Part shown: one piece after another, positions 22,203 to 31,329 of the stretch
Numbering within the stretch: position 1 is the stretch's first letter
How the letters are laid out: each line of letters begins with the position of its first letter
Origin: Haplomitrium mnioides
Lineage: Eukaryota; Marchantiophyta; Haplomitriopsida; Calobryales
NCBI GenBank assembly: GCA_049999725.1
Contig: JBNGIS010038616.1
Span: forward strand, 1-54,925
Direction of reading: 5' to 3'
DNA length: 54,925 bases
Translations under genes and position numbers: made by a program
The notes under the pieces: generated by a model
The model's input: only the letters and a program-made list of their open reading frames with translations
What the model was told of the DNA's origin: nothing
Database searches by the model: none

Positions 22203-23238
22203 ATGAATAAAGTAGGTGACTTGCTCGTAATGTATCGCAGTGGTGGGCTGGAGCTGCTGTTTGGATCCATCAAAGTTCACCATGTTGATATACCTTTCTT
22301 TGATGGACAGGAAAAGGTTAGCCATGTTCTTTCTTTCTCTAGTCCATACAGTATCTTTGGGTGGACTAGTAAGTTACTCAGTGCGACTTAAAACCCTTCA
22401 AGCAACCAAGAAGTAGCTATCGTAGCCATCAGGCAATTCTACTAAACCTCCAGCTCGTGTATGCAATTTCCTGGATCCGATGATGATGATCCACACACCA
22501 GACTAACACTTTGAGAGATCTTGGCACACCTTGTTGCATTGGCAATCTGCAGACAGGTTTCCTGATCTTCCTGCTCTTATCCATGAAGCTATCAGAACCT
22601 AGTCTGCCTTTCAGATGATGTGTGGGCAATTGGGTACTCCTGGATTTCTGAATCGGACAACGAAAAGGGAAAAGTTCAATGAATGCGCTAATTTATTCAG
22701 TATTGCAGACAAATTTGACAGAGGCTATTCAAATGAGATCTAGATGGAATCCACTTTACAATTTCTGCACAAATTGACTATTGTTAGTAAGAAATGATTT
22801 CGTGTTTCCACCGAGGATCAGTTCTGCTGGAGTATGGCTATATCTGAACTGAGCCATTTTGTCAGATGACTATCAAGATTTTGCTCCCGTGGATACGAGA
22901 TAATCTCCTAAAGGAAAGACCCGAGATGTTCCTCAAGGATAAGTCCGTGTAAGTTCACTCATAATCCAACAATTGAGCAACTGAGAACTGGAAGTCTGCT
23001 TCAATTTCTAATGTTTGTCCAACAAGAATTCAGTTTCCGGGCAGCCGTTTAGACTTGAAATGTTTTGTAACCCACCATCGATTCCCGGATGTCAACTGAA
23101 AATGTTTTCCAATTGTGCAGGAGACCAGGCATCCTGGTATTGATTAATGACTGTGATTGGGAGCTTTGTGGAACCTTGGATTCTACCTTAGATGAGAATG
23201 ACACAATCGTTTTTATTTCCACTTTGCATGGAGGATAA
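22203..23238 (+). CDS. URM1: URM1 ubiquitin-related modifier, 3 exons
   Basis: Exons: 22203-22316, 22866-22948, 23121-23238; 315 nt, 104 residues (family 99-101). Read through the splice sites it gives '[18 protein letters not shown]', '[18 protein letters not shown]', '[15 protein letters not shown]' and the diagnostic C-terminus 'FISTLHGG', ending in the conjugating Gly-Gly. URM1 is both a sulfur carrier for 2-thiolation of wobble uridine in cytosolic tRNAs (with a UBA4/MOCS3-type E1 and CTU1-CTU2) and a protein modifier. The start is the least sure part: the ATG at 22203 gives a first strand '[11 protein letters not shown]' with a Met a few residues further upstream than usual, and another ATG lies at 22231. 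AATAAA at 23243 is a possible poly(A) signal. Each exon is short, so the gene is easy to miss. Confidence 0.9.
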
Positions 23239-24306
23239 TTTTAATAAACTGACACTAGCTACACTCTGTTCCATGTCCTTTACATTCACTGTTTCTAAGT
23301 TTTCTAAAACTTGCGGTTACAACACCTTGAGAAGCTGCATGTTCTTGACCAGGCAAAGCTTTCCAGCATGATTTCTCGGTACTAGTATATAGTTCAGCCC
23401 CTGTTTCTACAACTTTGAACTGAACTCTCGACGTAGCTTTGTCAGTAGGAACGGTTCATATGAGTTTGAACACTGATTGTTCATAGTGAAAATGATGACG
23501 CAACGCACAGTTCTTCCTTTGACTCGGAAAATCGCTGATTGCAGTTTCTAGTTATGCGTTGCCTCATTTGCAAAGCTGGGAAAGTGGGTGATTGCAGTTT
23601 CGAGTTGTTCTCTTCTAATCTTTCTCGGCATGACGAAATGTTTATGTTTACTTCGAAGCTTCATCCGTGTTATAATTTGTAGAGTATGGTAGTCCATGCA
23701 ATTAACTACAGTGAGCATATGGCCGACAACACATGCAGGAATGGAAACAGGAAATCATACTGGTTCAATGTGATTTATGAACAACAGAACATCATAGTCT
23801 GGCCCAGATTATGCTCGAGTCAGCAACCCAAGACAAGGTTTACAGATTCCCTGCAACGTGAAATTTACTCGGAAGAAAAACCCTGACAGAAAAATGTTAA
23901 AATACCCCATGACGCACTCCCCCATAATTCACGACCAGACAAAATAAATTCAGCAATACTCCATTGAAAACATCCACCGGCAGATTTGGGTCTCTAGCAC
24001 TTCGTTTGCCCCGTAAAATTCAACCAACATCCTTCCCTCGTCTTGCATTCGGACTGTCGAAATTGACAAGGGAAACGGCAATCGTCATATTGAGCAAGTG
24101 ATGAGCAGCTACACAACATACATATCTCCGCAAGCGCAAATTTGTTACTTCCGTCCCCTAGAACTTCCCTGCCATCGCCTCCGCTATTAAACTGAAATAT
24201 AACATTTCTTGCAAGTAGTAAGGAAGAAAATTGTTGCTATGCTGAAACAATATTGGACGAGTTGAGTACGAATATCCCTCCTCTGAAGCAAGAAACAAAC
24301 ACAATT
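23239..24306. other. Intergenic, nothing recognised
   Basis: 3' UTR of URM1 at the left and 3' UTR of the next (minus-strand) gene at the right; no coding exon or repeat family recognised. Confidence 0.45.
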
Positions 24307-24588
24307 CTAAAAAACAATCCGGAACTGTGGGGCATTCGCACTTCCCGAAGGAAACACCTCCCAGCGGCAAGGCTCCATTTCATCAGACACCGGGCAGTAA
24401 CCTGCAAGTGTCATGCCCTCATCCCCTGCTCCAGCAGATCCAAACTCAAACACACTTACATCCGTGGGAAGAGGAGCAGAAGCTACTTCCTCATCTTTTT
24501 TCTCTTTTAAGCCTGAAGCCCCCGCATTAATCTTGTTCTCCTCTTTCTTCTGCTCGTCGTCCTTCTTCTTGCTTCCCCACAGCCCCAT
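24307..24588 (-). CDS. Small conserved plant protein, function unknown (93 aa)
   Basis: A single exon of 93 codons. The N-terminus is short and Lys/Glu-rich ('MGLWGSKKKDDEQKKEENK'). The second half is a compact conserved-looking part with 'VSVFEFGSAGA', 'TLAGYCPVSDEMEPCRWEV' and the end 'APQFRIVF'. From memory, small uncharacterised plant proteins share the 'VFEFGS...LAGYCPVS...EPCRWE...PQFRVVF' pattern. No enzyme motif, signal peptide or membrane segment is visible. Charged N-terminal half suggests disorder. I do not know its function. Confidence 0.65.
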   Translation of the reverse strand: MGLWGSKKKDDEQKKEENKINAGASGLKEKKDEEVASAPLPTDVSVFEFGSAGAGDEGMTLAGYCPVSDEMEPCRWEVFPSGSANAPQFRIVF

Positions 24589-24779
24589 GCTTCACGCTCA
24601 CCACGCCAAAAGGATTACAATTCAAATCCTCAGACACCCCAACAGGTATCAGGCGGCATATCCAGACGGAATATGCTTGACGTCCAAATATATCGACCCT
24701 AGCGACTAGAGTTCCTTCGAATATACGAGATCGGGTTCCTCGCTTAGAAGTTGTATGTCATGTTAGGGACCAGGCCGGA

Positions 24780-25035
24780 TCTTGCATACTCAGTGGTGGA
24801 ATTGAGTTGATTTATGGGACACAGCATTGGAAGGCAGCTACAAGGGGTATGTTTACTTGAAAGGTACAACTGATCTTGGGATCATGTATGAAGGTGACAA
24901 TGAGATTAAGCTTAGTAGCTGCTGTGATGCAGGTTGAAGAGGATATCTTATCTTGACACAAGATCTACATTTGAGTATGCATTCATTCTCGGAGATGCAG
25001 CTATTTCCTGGAGTAGCAAGCCTAGAGATGCCCCT
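24780..25035 (+). pseudogene. Copia RNase H fragment
   Basis: Frames around here read 'YLKGTTDLGIMYEGDNEIKL', then after a frame change 'STFEYAFILGDAAISWSSKP', matching the order of Copia RNase H ('RYLKGT...GYCDAD...STSGY.F.LGGAAISW.SK'). The catalytic 'YCDADW' region is degraded and a stop and frame shifts are present. It is unrelated to an LTR in this window. Confidence 0.7.
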
Positions 25036-25039
25036 ATGC

Positions 25040-25800
25040 CTCACTTGTTGATAGCACAGTGATCATGTGCATGCAATTTTGTTTGGAAAGTCTTCCATTG
25101 ATATGAAAAAGAGCATCTGGATGAGACTGATTGAGTATGGAAAGAAAGTTTGGCAAGATACCTGTGGTAGACAGAAGAAAGCCCAAAGAGAGTAAAGAGA
25201 GAGGGGCACTCCTGCAGCCTTTGACAGATCTTGGGGTGCCAGGCATATCCTCTGTATCCATGGTGAGAGAGTTGTTGTTTCGAATGTAGATGTTCATCGT
25301 AGTTTGGATTGAGGGAGTTGGGTTGCTGATGTTTCCTAAGTTAAATTTACAAAGAGAAGCCGCTTCCGGAGAAGTGACAGAAACGTAGGACTGTAGTTTT
25401 GCCTCTGGCATAACTTATATCCACGGCTGGGAACTGACGAGTGGTAAAGTAGTAGTAAGCTGTCAATACTACTCATAATGCTGCTTAGAGGTCTATGGCA
25501 AGTGCCTTACAAACACTATGTGCATCACCGCACTGTTCCTCTAGTTAGTTAGTTAGTTTTTTTTTGGTTTGTTTTGTTTTGTTTTTGTTTTTGGTTGGGG
25601 TGGGGGTTGGGTTCTTAGTCTTTTCAATCTTCAATACAGATCATCTTGATTAACTTTATGATTAGCTACCTTAGTTTGTATGTATGGAGTTCTCTCAATA
25701 CTTATAACAATATAGGTTAAATTTAGAAAGGGATTGAGCTGTCCTAGTTGTTTTGTGCTCAACCTGATTGTTGGCTGCGGCTGTTCTTTAGGAGGAAACT
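25040..25800 (+). mobile_element. LINE tail, same family as in HEN1 intron 8, split by an inserted repeat
   Basis: Plus strand; matches the reverse complement of 16080-16380, e.g. 'cagcctttgacaga' then 'ggggtgccaggcat', 'ctctgtatccatg' and 'gctgatgttt', resuming after the insertion with 'agaaagggattga' and 'aacctgattgttggc'. One frame reads 'KKSIWMRLIEYGKKVWQD', parallel to 'KKKMWLRTIEYRKEAWHD' in the HEN1 intron copy. Stops throughout. Confidence 0.75.
25355..25715 (+). mobile_element. Dispersed ~360-bp repeat inserted in the LINE tail with 15-bp TSD
   Basis: It is flanked by 'gttaaatttacaaag' (25340-25354) and 'gttaaatttagaaag' (25716-25730), a 15-bp target duplication with one mismatch. 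The HEN1-intron LINE copy shows the uninterrupted site (reverse complement of about 16135-16155). The body shares a long stretch with 46892-47268: 'atccac(g/a)gctgg', 'ctactcataatg', '(t/c)tctagttag' and 'ttggggtgggggttgggtt'. No coding capacity; it could be a SINE or a truncated non-LTR tail. Strand is uncertain. Confidence 0.7.
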
Positions 25801-25835
25801 GTGTAAGAGGATGGTAAAATACTGCCACATGGACT

Positions 25836-26200
25836 CTTTTTTTTTTGGAGCAGTAGTGAAATGTTTTATTCCAAAACATCATATACAGCTGCCAAGGCAG
25901 CAAAGCTTGAAAGCTTGGACCTAGAGTCAAAACACTCCCAGAATAACCCAAAAGAGAAATCTCAAGAACGCAAGTTGGAGCCCAAAGGAACTCAATTACA
26001 AGAGCAGTGGCCACAATCAGACATAGCCTGCAGTCCCATAGTCACTGGGAGCATAAAAGCTATCACATGACCTTCTAAAATATAACATGAGGCCTAGGCC
26101 ATCAATAATCAACTTAAGGTGAAAACCTGGAGTGACATTTCGATGACCACCTAACAACGGAGTAACAGGCTACCAATGACAGGCCAAGACACTGGACCAT
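25836..26200 (-). mobile_element. LINE 3' end (minus strand)
   Basis: Starts with a T-run (25836-25847), then a stretch alignable with 34868 onward: 'acatca(t/a)atacag' and 'gcagcaaa'. Both then share 'atcacatg' and 'tcaat' 'aatcaac'-type segments. This is the 3' UTR and poly(A) of a minus-strand LINE of the same family as the element at 34843. Confidence 0.6.
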
Positions 26201-26746
26201 GGCCTTCATAGGCTAGTTGGGGAATCCCATAAGGGGATGGCATTGTCATACAAGGACCTTCTGTGTTAGCACTTGTCAATGACATGTACAGTATGTACAG
26301 CTGGTCCTCCAAGTGATCTTGCACTACAACTCATTTTTGTGCAACCCTTTCGATAAGGGCAGTTGTGTAAACCTGTGTTAATTGTGTTCAGGCACAACTC
26401 ATTAGCAACCTCAGTGTGAAATATCTGAGCATGCCAAAATACTGCAACCTGGACTTTTTGTGTTAACCCAATGTACAGTTGCTTGTCGTTCACATATGAT
26501 ATTGTACTACAGCTATATGTGGGTACCAAGGGTACGGCACATACCAATGGGAAAAATTTAACACCCATATGACAAGTATCTTTGATGTATATACTTATGA
26601 GAATATTGATAACTGCTGATCACTACCTTGGATCTCTGCTCCAGGTCCACACAAAGTACTTAATTTGGAACACAAGAACATGTGAATGGAACCATGGCTC
26701 AACTGGAGATCAAGTCCTGCATGGCTGACAACGAAAGCAAACATCC

Positions 26747-29035
26747 ATGAGTCCAGGATCTGTTTCAAAGAGCTTTCACTATTGGAATGTTATGATTTCT
26801 AGATTTGTGAAATCAAATCAAGGTTTGGCTGCACTAAAACTATACAATCAGATGCAAGCAGAGGGGGTCAAGCCTGATGCCTTTACCTTTGCCAGGGTCA
26901 TCAATGCATGTGCCAGTCTGACAGCACTTGAAGAAGGAAGGCGTATCCATGCACAGGCCATTGACAGTGGTTGTGAGTCTGATTTATTTGTGGGAAATAC
27001 CTTAGTTGACATGTATGCAAAATGTGGGAGCATAGAAGATGCGCAAAGTGTATTTTATAGAATGCCAACTCAAAATGTGGTGTCTTGGAATGTCATGCTT
27101 GCAGGACATGTAAAATGGGAACAGGGGCAAAAAGCACTCCAACTATATGCACAGATGCAAAAACATGTGAAGCCAGACCCTATCACGTTTTCAGTTGTGC
27201 TGAATGCTTGTTCTAGAATCATGGCCCTGGAAGATGGTAGGTGTGTGCATGCACAGGTCATTCAATGTGATTGTGAGTCTGATATGTTTGTAGGAAGTGC
27301 GCTGGTAGACATGTATGCAAAATGTAGAAGCATAGAGGAGGCAAAAAGAGTATTCCATAGATTGCCTGCCCGAAACTTAGTCACTTGGACAGCTATGATT
27401 GCTGGATATGTGAAATGTGAGCAAGCACAGACTGCTCTTGAACTATTTACATTGATGCAAGAAGAAGGTGTAAAACCCAACCGTATCACATTCTTAGGAG
27501 TGCTGAATGCATGTGCCACCATAATGGCACTGGAAGAAGGTAAGTATGTTCATGCACAGCTCATTCAAAGTGGGTATGAGTATGATATATTTATGGGCAG
27601 TACCCTGGTAGACATGTATGCACATTGTGGGAGCCTAGAGGATGCTGAAAGGGCATTTCATAGAATGCCAACTCGAGACCTTGTATCTTGGACTGCGATG
27701 CTTGCTGGATATGTGAAGTGTGGGAATGTGAAAAAGGCACTGGACCTATATGCAGTGATGCAAGAAGAAGGGGTGGAGTCAAACTCTGTTACATTTGTAG
27801 TGGTGTTGTATGCATGTGCCAGCATAACGGCCCTTGAAGAAGGTAGGCAGGTACATGCATATACAATTCAAAGTGGGTTTGAGTCTGATCTGTTTGTGGG
27901 AAATACCCTTGTGCACATGTATGGACAATGTTGCAGCATAGAAGATGCCGAAAGAGTGTTCTGTAACATGCCCATTCGAAATGTGGTTTCCTGGACTGCT
28001 ATGATGGCTGGATATGAGAAATGTGGGAAAGGCCATAATTCACTGGAGCTATTTGCACTGTTGCAAGAAGAAGGCATTAAGCCAGATCAACTCACTTTTG
28101 TAGTGGTTTTGAATTCGTGTGCCAGTGTTATGGCCCTTGAGAAAGGTAGGCATGTTCACAGTCAGGTTATTGAAAGTGGTTGGGAGGCTGATGTGTTTTT
28201 GGGAAGCACCATGGTGTACATGTATGCAAAATGTGGAAGCATAGAGGAAGCAGAAAGAGTATTCTATAAAATGCCATTTCGAAATGTAGTCTCATGGAAT
28301 GCAATGCTCACTGGATATGTCAGATGTGAAAAAGGGCATCAGGCACTGGAACTTTTTGGAAAAATGCAAGCAGAATGTGTGAAGCCCAACCATGTCACGT
28401 TTATTGTAGTCCTAAATGCTTGTGCCAGTGTAATGGCCCTAGAAGAAGGTCGGCAAGTGCACACACTGCTAATTCAAAGTGGTTGTGAGTCTCATGTGTC
28501 AGTGGGAAGTAGCCTGGTAGACATGTATGCCAAATGTGGGAGCATAGAGGATGCACAACGAGTTTTCCTAAAAATGCCGAATCGAGATGTTGTTTCTTGG
28601 AATGCCATGCTGGGTGGTTTTGCAATGCATGGGAAGGGAGAGGAAGCTCTCCAGCTTTTCCAAGAGATGCACCATGCAGGTGTGGAAATGAACATGATTA
28701 CATTTGTTTGCCTTCTTTCAGCATGCAGCCATGGGGGTCTTGTTGAGGAAGGTCTCCTTTTGTTTGAATCCATTTGCTCTGTTTATGGCATTTTGCGCAC
28801 TGTGGAGCATTATGTCTGCATGGTCGATCTTCTTGGTCGAGCTGGCTGTCTTGATCTGGCAGAGGGCCTTCTTAGAAGTGAACCTAAAATCAGCAAGGAC
28901 AGAATTGCGTTAACGACTTTATTGGGTGCTTGTAGAAGGCATGGTAATGTGGAAATGGGAGAACGTATAGCACTACAGCTTCTGGAATCAGATCCTGATA
29001 ATGCTGCAGGCCATGTCTTGCTAGGAAACATCTGA
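26747..29035 (+). CDS. PLS-class pentatricopeptide repeat protein, truncated in E domain
   Basis: 762 codons without introns, made of about seven near-identical ~100-residue P-L-S triplets (e.g. 'GVKPDAFTFARVINACAS', 'FVGNTLVDMYAKCGSIEDA', 'VVSWNVMLAG'). Such proteins bind single-stranded RNA in chloroplasts or mitochondria, one base per repeat, and PLS types usually direct C-to-U editing. The last triplet runs into 'YVCMVDLLGRAGCLDLAEGL' and 'DNAAGHVLLGNI', the E1/E2 start, and then TGA occurs at 29033 where Tyr-Ala is expected. After it, other frames still read 'GVKKLPGCTWIEV', the usual end of E2/E+, to about 29130; no DYW deaminase follows. So it is a recent truncation or a pseudogene. 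No clear organelle-targeting peptide is visible before the first repeat; an upstream exon is possible. Confidence 0.85.
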   Translation: MSPGSVSKSFHYWNVMISRFVKSNQGLAALKLYNQMQAEGVKPDAFTFARVINACASLTALEEGRRIHAQAIDSGCESDLFVGNTLVDMYAKCGSIEDAQSVFYRMPTQNVVSWNVMLAGHVKWEQGQKALQLYAQMQKHVKPDPITFSVVLNACSRIMALEDGRCVHAQVIQCDCESDMFVGSALVDMYAKCRSIEEAKRVFHRLPARNLVTWTAMIAGYVKCEQAQTALELFTLMQEEGVKPNRITFLGVLNACATIMALEEGKYVHAQLIQSGYEYDIFMGSTLVDMYAHCGSLEDAERAFHRMPTRDLVSWTAMLAGYVKCGNVKKALDLYAVMQEEGVESNSVTFVVVLYACASITALEEGRQVHAYTIQSGFESDLFVGNTLVHMYGQCCSIEDAERVFCNMPIRNVVSWTAMMAGYEKCGKGHNSLELFALLQEEGIKPDQLTFVVVLNSCASVMALEKGRHVHSQVIESGWEADVFLGSTMVYMYAKCGSIEEAERVFYKMPFRNVVSWNAMLTGYVRCEKGHQALELFGKMQAECVKPNHVTFIVVLNACASVMALEEGRQVHTLLIQSGCESHVSVGSSLVDMYAKCGSIEDAQRVFLKMPNRDVVSWNAMLGGFAMHGKGEEALQLFQEMHHAGVEMNMITFVCLLSACSHGGLVEEGLLLFESICSVYGILRTVEHYVCMVDLLGRAGCLDLAEGLLRSEPKISKDRIALTTLLGACRRHGNVEMGERIALQLLESDPDNAAGHVLLGNI

Positions 29036-29140
29036 ACTGCAGCTCGTCAGTGGCTCAGCTGTGATAAGGTTTAAGAAACATGACAGCAAAGGGTGTGAAG
29101 AAACTGCCTGGGTGTACCTGGATTGAAGTGGTTGCTGATT
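29036..29140 (+). pseudogene. Decayed E-domain remainder of the PPR gene
   Basis: Downstream of the TGA the same frame gives 'TAARQWLSCDKV' and, after a frame change, 'MTAKGVKKLPGCTWIEV', then stops. This shows the protein once continued for at least about 35 more residues. Confidence 0.7.
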
Positions 29141-29869
29141 TCACTCCTTTGTAGTTAACGAACATGCCCACCTGAAATAGAGGACATACATGTAGGACTG
29201 CATAGATGGGGGTGTGTGTGCTATTTTTGATTGAATTAATTTTTTTTCAGGGGGGTGGGAGGCCCTCACGGCTGGTCTTGGTCTCTTTTCTATTGTATTC
29301 TCTGCTGTTCTCTACTGTTCTTATATATCCTTATATTACTAACTCTTTCTTTGTGCTTTTCCAGTTACTTATATGCAGGTAACTGAGGTCTTCTTGTAAG
29401 ACTTTCAGGGCTAAGGTCAAGGACAGGATTAAAGTTTGTTAGTCTAGGATACAATTTTCTTGTTACAGGCAACTCACTGCAAGTGTTGGCACGGTGATCT
29501 CTAAGTTGTAATAAGCAATGCCTCTTTAAGCTTCCCTATTGCTTGGGAGCAGCCCTCCTACTAGATCAGGGGTTTTCTAGCAGCCCTCCTACCAAATCAG
29601 GGGTTTTCTCATATCCTTAATTGAGATCGGAGACATTAGTTAGAGCTGACATTGTTTGTTAAATTTAGAGCTTACTTCATTTCAATCATATTCATCAAAT
29701 CAAGGTTCTTTTGGATGCAATGGGTGGCCCTAACAATCCAGACAAGTTTTCTTTCCTTACAATGGTGAACCTGAGTTTTATCCATAATTTTAGTGGGGGT
29801 AACATTTAAGTGGTAGTCTTTTAAGTCTCTTTTAGTTGCTTCTCACTTTTCTCAATCTTGTTCTTGTAC
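29141..29869. other. Intergenic, with a 31-bp direct duplication
   Basis: Mostly featureless. 'gcagccctcctac' to 'aggggttttct' is directly duplicated (29549-29579, 29580-29610). Confidence 0.6.
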
Positions 29870-29945
29870 AGTCTTGAAGAGATTGAGAAGACTTAGACCG
29901 AAACATTTACAGTCTTCCAAACCTTTAAGCCATGTGTTTGACAAA
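29870..29945 (+). pseudogene. GIY-YIG endonuclease-like frame, 5' side of the Copia-2 insertion
   Basis: This frame reads 'SHVFDKGV' up to the insertion point, and continues at 34660 beyond the Copia. See the matching entry at 34660. Confidence 0.5.
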
Positions 29946-29950
29946 GGTGT
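29946..29950 (+). repeat. Target site duplication GGTGT, left of Copia-2
   Basis: Identical to 34660-34664. Confidence 0.95.
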
Positions 29951-30209
29951 TGTTGAAATACCAAGCTCTATAAGTAACCCGTTGGGATGACGGTTAGAGA
30001 CTTAACTTTTAATCCTCTTTAGGGTTAGTTTTGTTAAGTTAATTTAGGGTAAATTTAAGTATAAATACAAAGTATGTAGAGAGAAAAAGAAGGGAGATCG
30101 AAGAGAAAGCGTTGACATGTCGCAAGCCTTTTCACTTTTGTAAATCCATTGTGTTGAATACGATCTCTCATATTTGCCTCCAAAGATTTGTCTCCTCGAT
30201 TTCTTTACA
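29951..30209 (+). repeat. Copia-2 5' LTR
   Basis: Begins TGTTGAAATACC, ends TTTCTTTACA, and carries a TATA-like TATAAATA at 30060-30067. The PBS follows directly. Confidence 0.97.
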
Positions 30210-30351
30210 TGGTATTAGAGCTTGGTTTATGAGGAGAATAAGATCACAAAGAGTAGACGATCAATTTGGTTTGATATCTTTTTTTGTTGAAGGTGGTCAT
30301 AGAGTTGAAGCACAAAATCTTGAAGTTTGGAGGTGTCGAGAAGTTGCGTAA

Positions 30352-31266
30352 ATGGGTGATACTAATATTGTTGGTATTGAGAAGTTAGAGAAGAACAACT
30401 ACCAGCCGTGGAAGTTCCAGATGAGAAACTATTTGATAGGCAAGAGCCTATGGGGTTATGTATCAGGTGAAGAAAAGGAACCACAACTTCCTTTAGTGAA
30501 TGTAACAGATCAAGAATTGAAGGCATGGAAAGCTTGGAACGAAAAAGATAAGAAGGTGATGTTTTTGATTTCGCAGAATTTGTCAAACAGTATGGTTGGA
30601 CACATACAATATTTGGAGTCTGCAAAAGATGTATGGGATACGTTAGAAAGGCTCTACAATACAAATACTAGAGCTAGAAAGATTCAATTGAAAAATGAGT
30701 TGAATAACATAAAGAAGGCACACAACATGTCGGTGAATGATTATGTCTTGAAGGTAAAAGAGACATCAGATGCATTAGGATCTATTGGAGTGGTTATAGA
30801 GGATGATGATTTAGTGTCTGTAGTATTGAATAGTTTGAAGGATGATGACAAATGGAAATTGTTTGCCACTTTTGTTTATGTTCGGGAAAATCTTCCTAAT
30901 TTTGATGAGCTAGTCTCTTTGATGATAATAGAGGAGAGAAACATTGGAGGACCTACTTCAGAAAATGGTTCTAATGAGCATGCACAAGGCTTCTACTCAA
31001 GATATGGTAGAGGCAAGGGGAGATCCCAGAGAGGACATGGTGAAGGTAGAGGTTATGTACAACATAACCAAAATCAACAGAATTTTGAGAACACAGTTGG
31101 TGGTAGAGGCCGCGGAAATTTTCGAGGAAGTAGAAGCTTTCGTGGAAGAGGTGGAAGGAAAAACAATCATGATGTAGTTTGTTGGGAGTGTGGAAAAGCA
31201 AGTCATTATGCAAATGATTTCTATAGCAAGTCCAACAACAATAACAGAGGATATAATCGGAGATAA
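30352..31266 (+). CDS. Copia-2 gag (UBN2-type) with damaged zinc knuckle
   Basis: 304 codons. The N-terminus 'LEKNNYQPWKFQMRNYL' and the UBN2 core 'ARKIQLKNELNNIKKAHNMS' are typical of plant Copia gag, followed by an RG-rich basic tail ('GRGRGNFRGSRSFRGRGG'). The CCHC knuckle reads 'CWECGKASHYANDF': C, C and H are in place but the last Cys is Phe. The stop at 31264 ends gag and pol continues in another frame. Confidence 0.85.
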   Translation: MGDTNIVGIEKLEKNNYQPWKFQMRNYLIGKSLWGYVSGEEKEPQLPLVNVTDQELKAWKAWNEKDKKVMFLISQNLSNSMVGHIQYLESAKDVWDTLERLYNTNTRARKIQLKNELNNIKKAHNMSVNDYVLKVKETSDALGSIGVVIEDDDLVSVVLNSLKDDDKWKLFATFVYVRENLPNFDELVSLMIIEERNIGGPTSENGSNEHAQGFYSRYGRGKGRSQRGHGEGRGYVQHNQNQQNFENTVGGRGRGNFRGSRSFRGRGGRKNNHDVVCWECGKASHYANDFYSKSNNNNRGYNRR

Positions 31267-31329
31267 CAATGAAATTATGCATCGTCATCAAAGAGTGATG
31301 GTGAGCGCCTCTTTGTTTGCAACATATGA

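Noticed and set aside
24253-24709. Three plus-strand frames of 67-98 codons over the small 93-residue gene
   Set aside because: They overlap the conserved minus-strand gene and have no defended homology.
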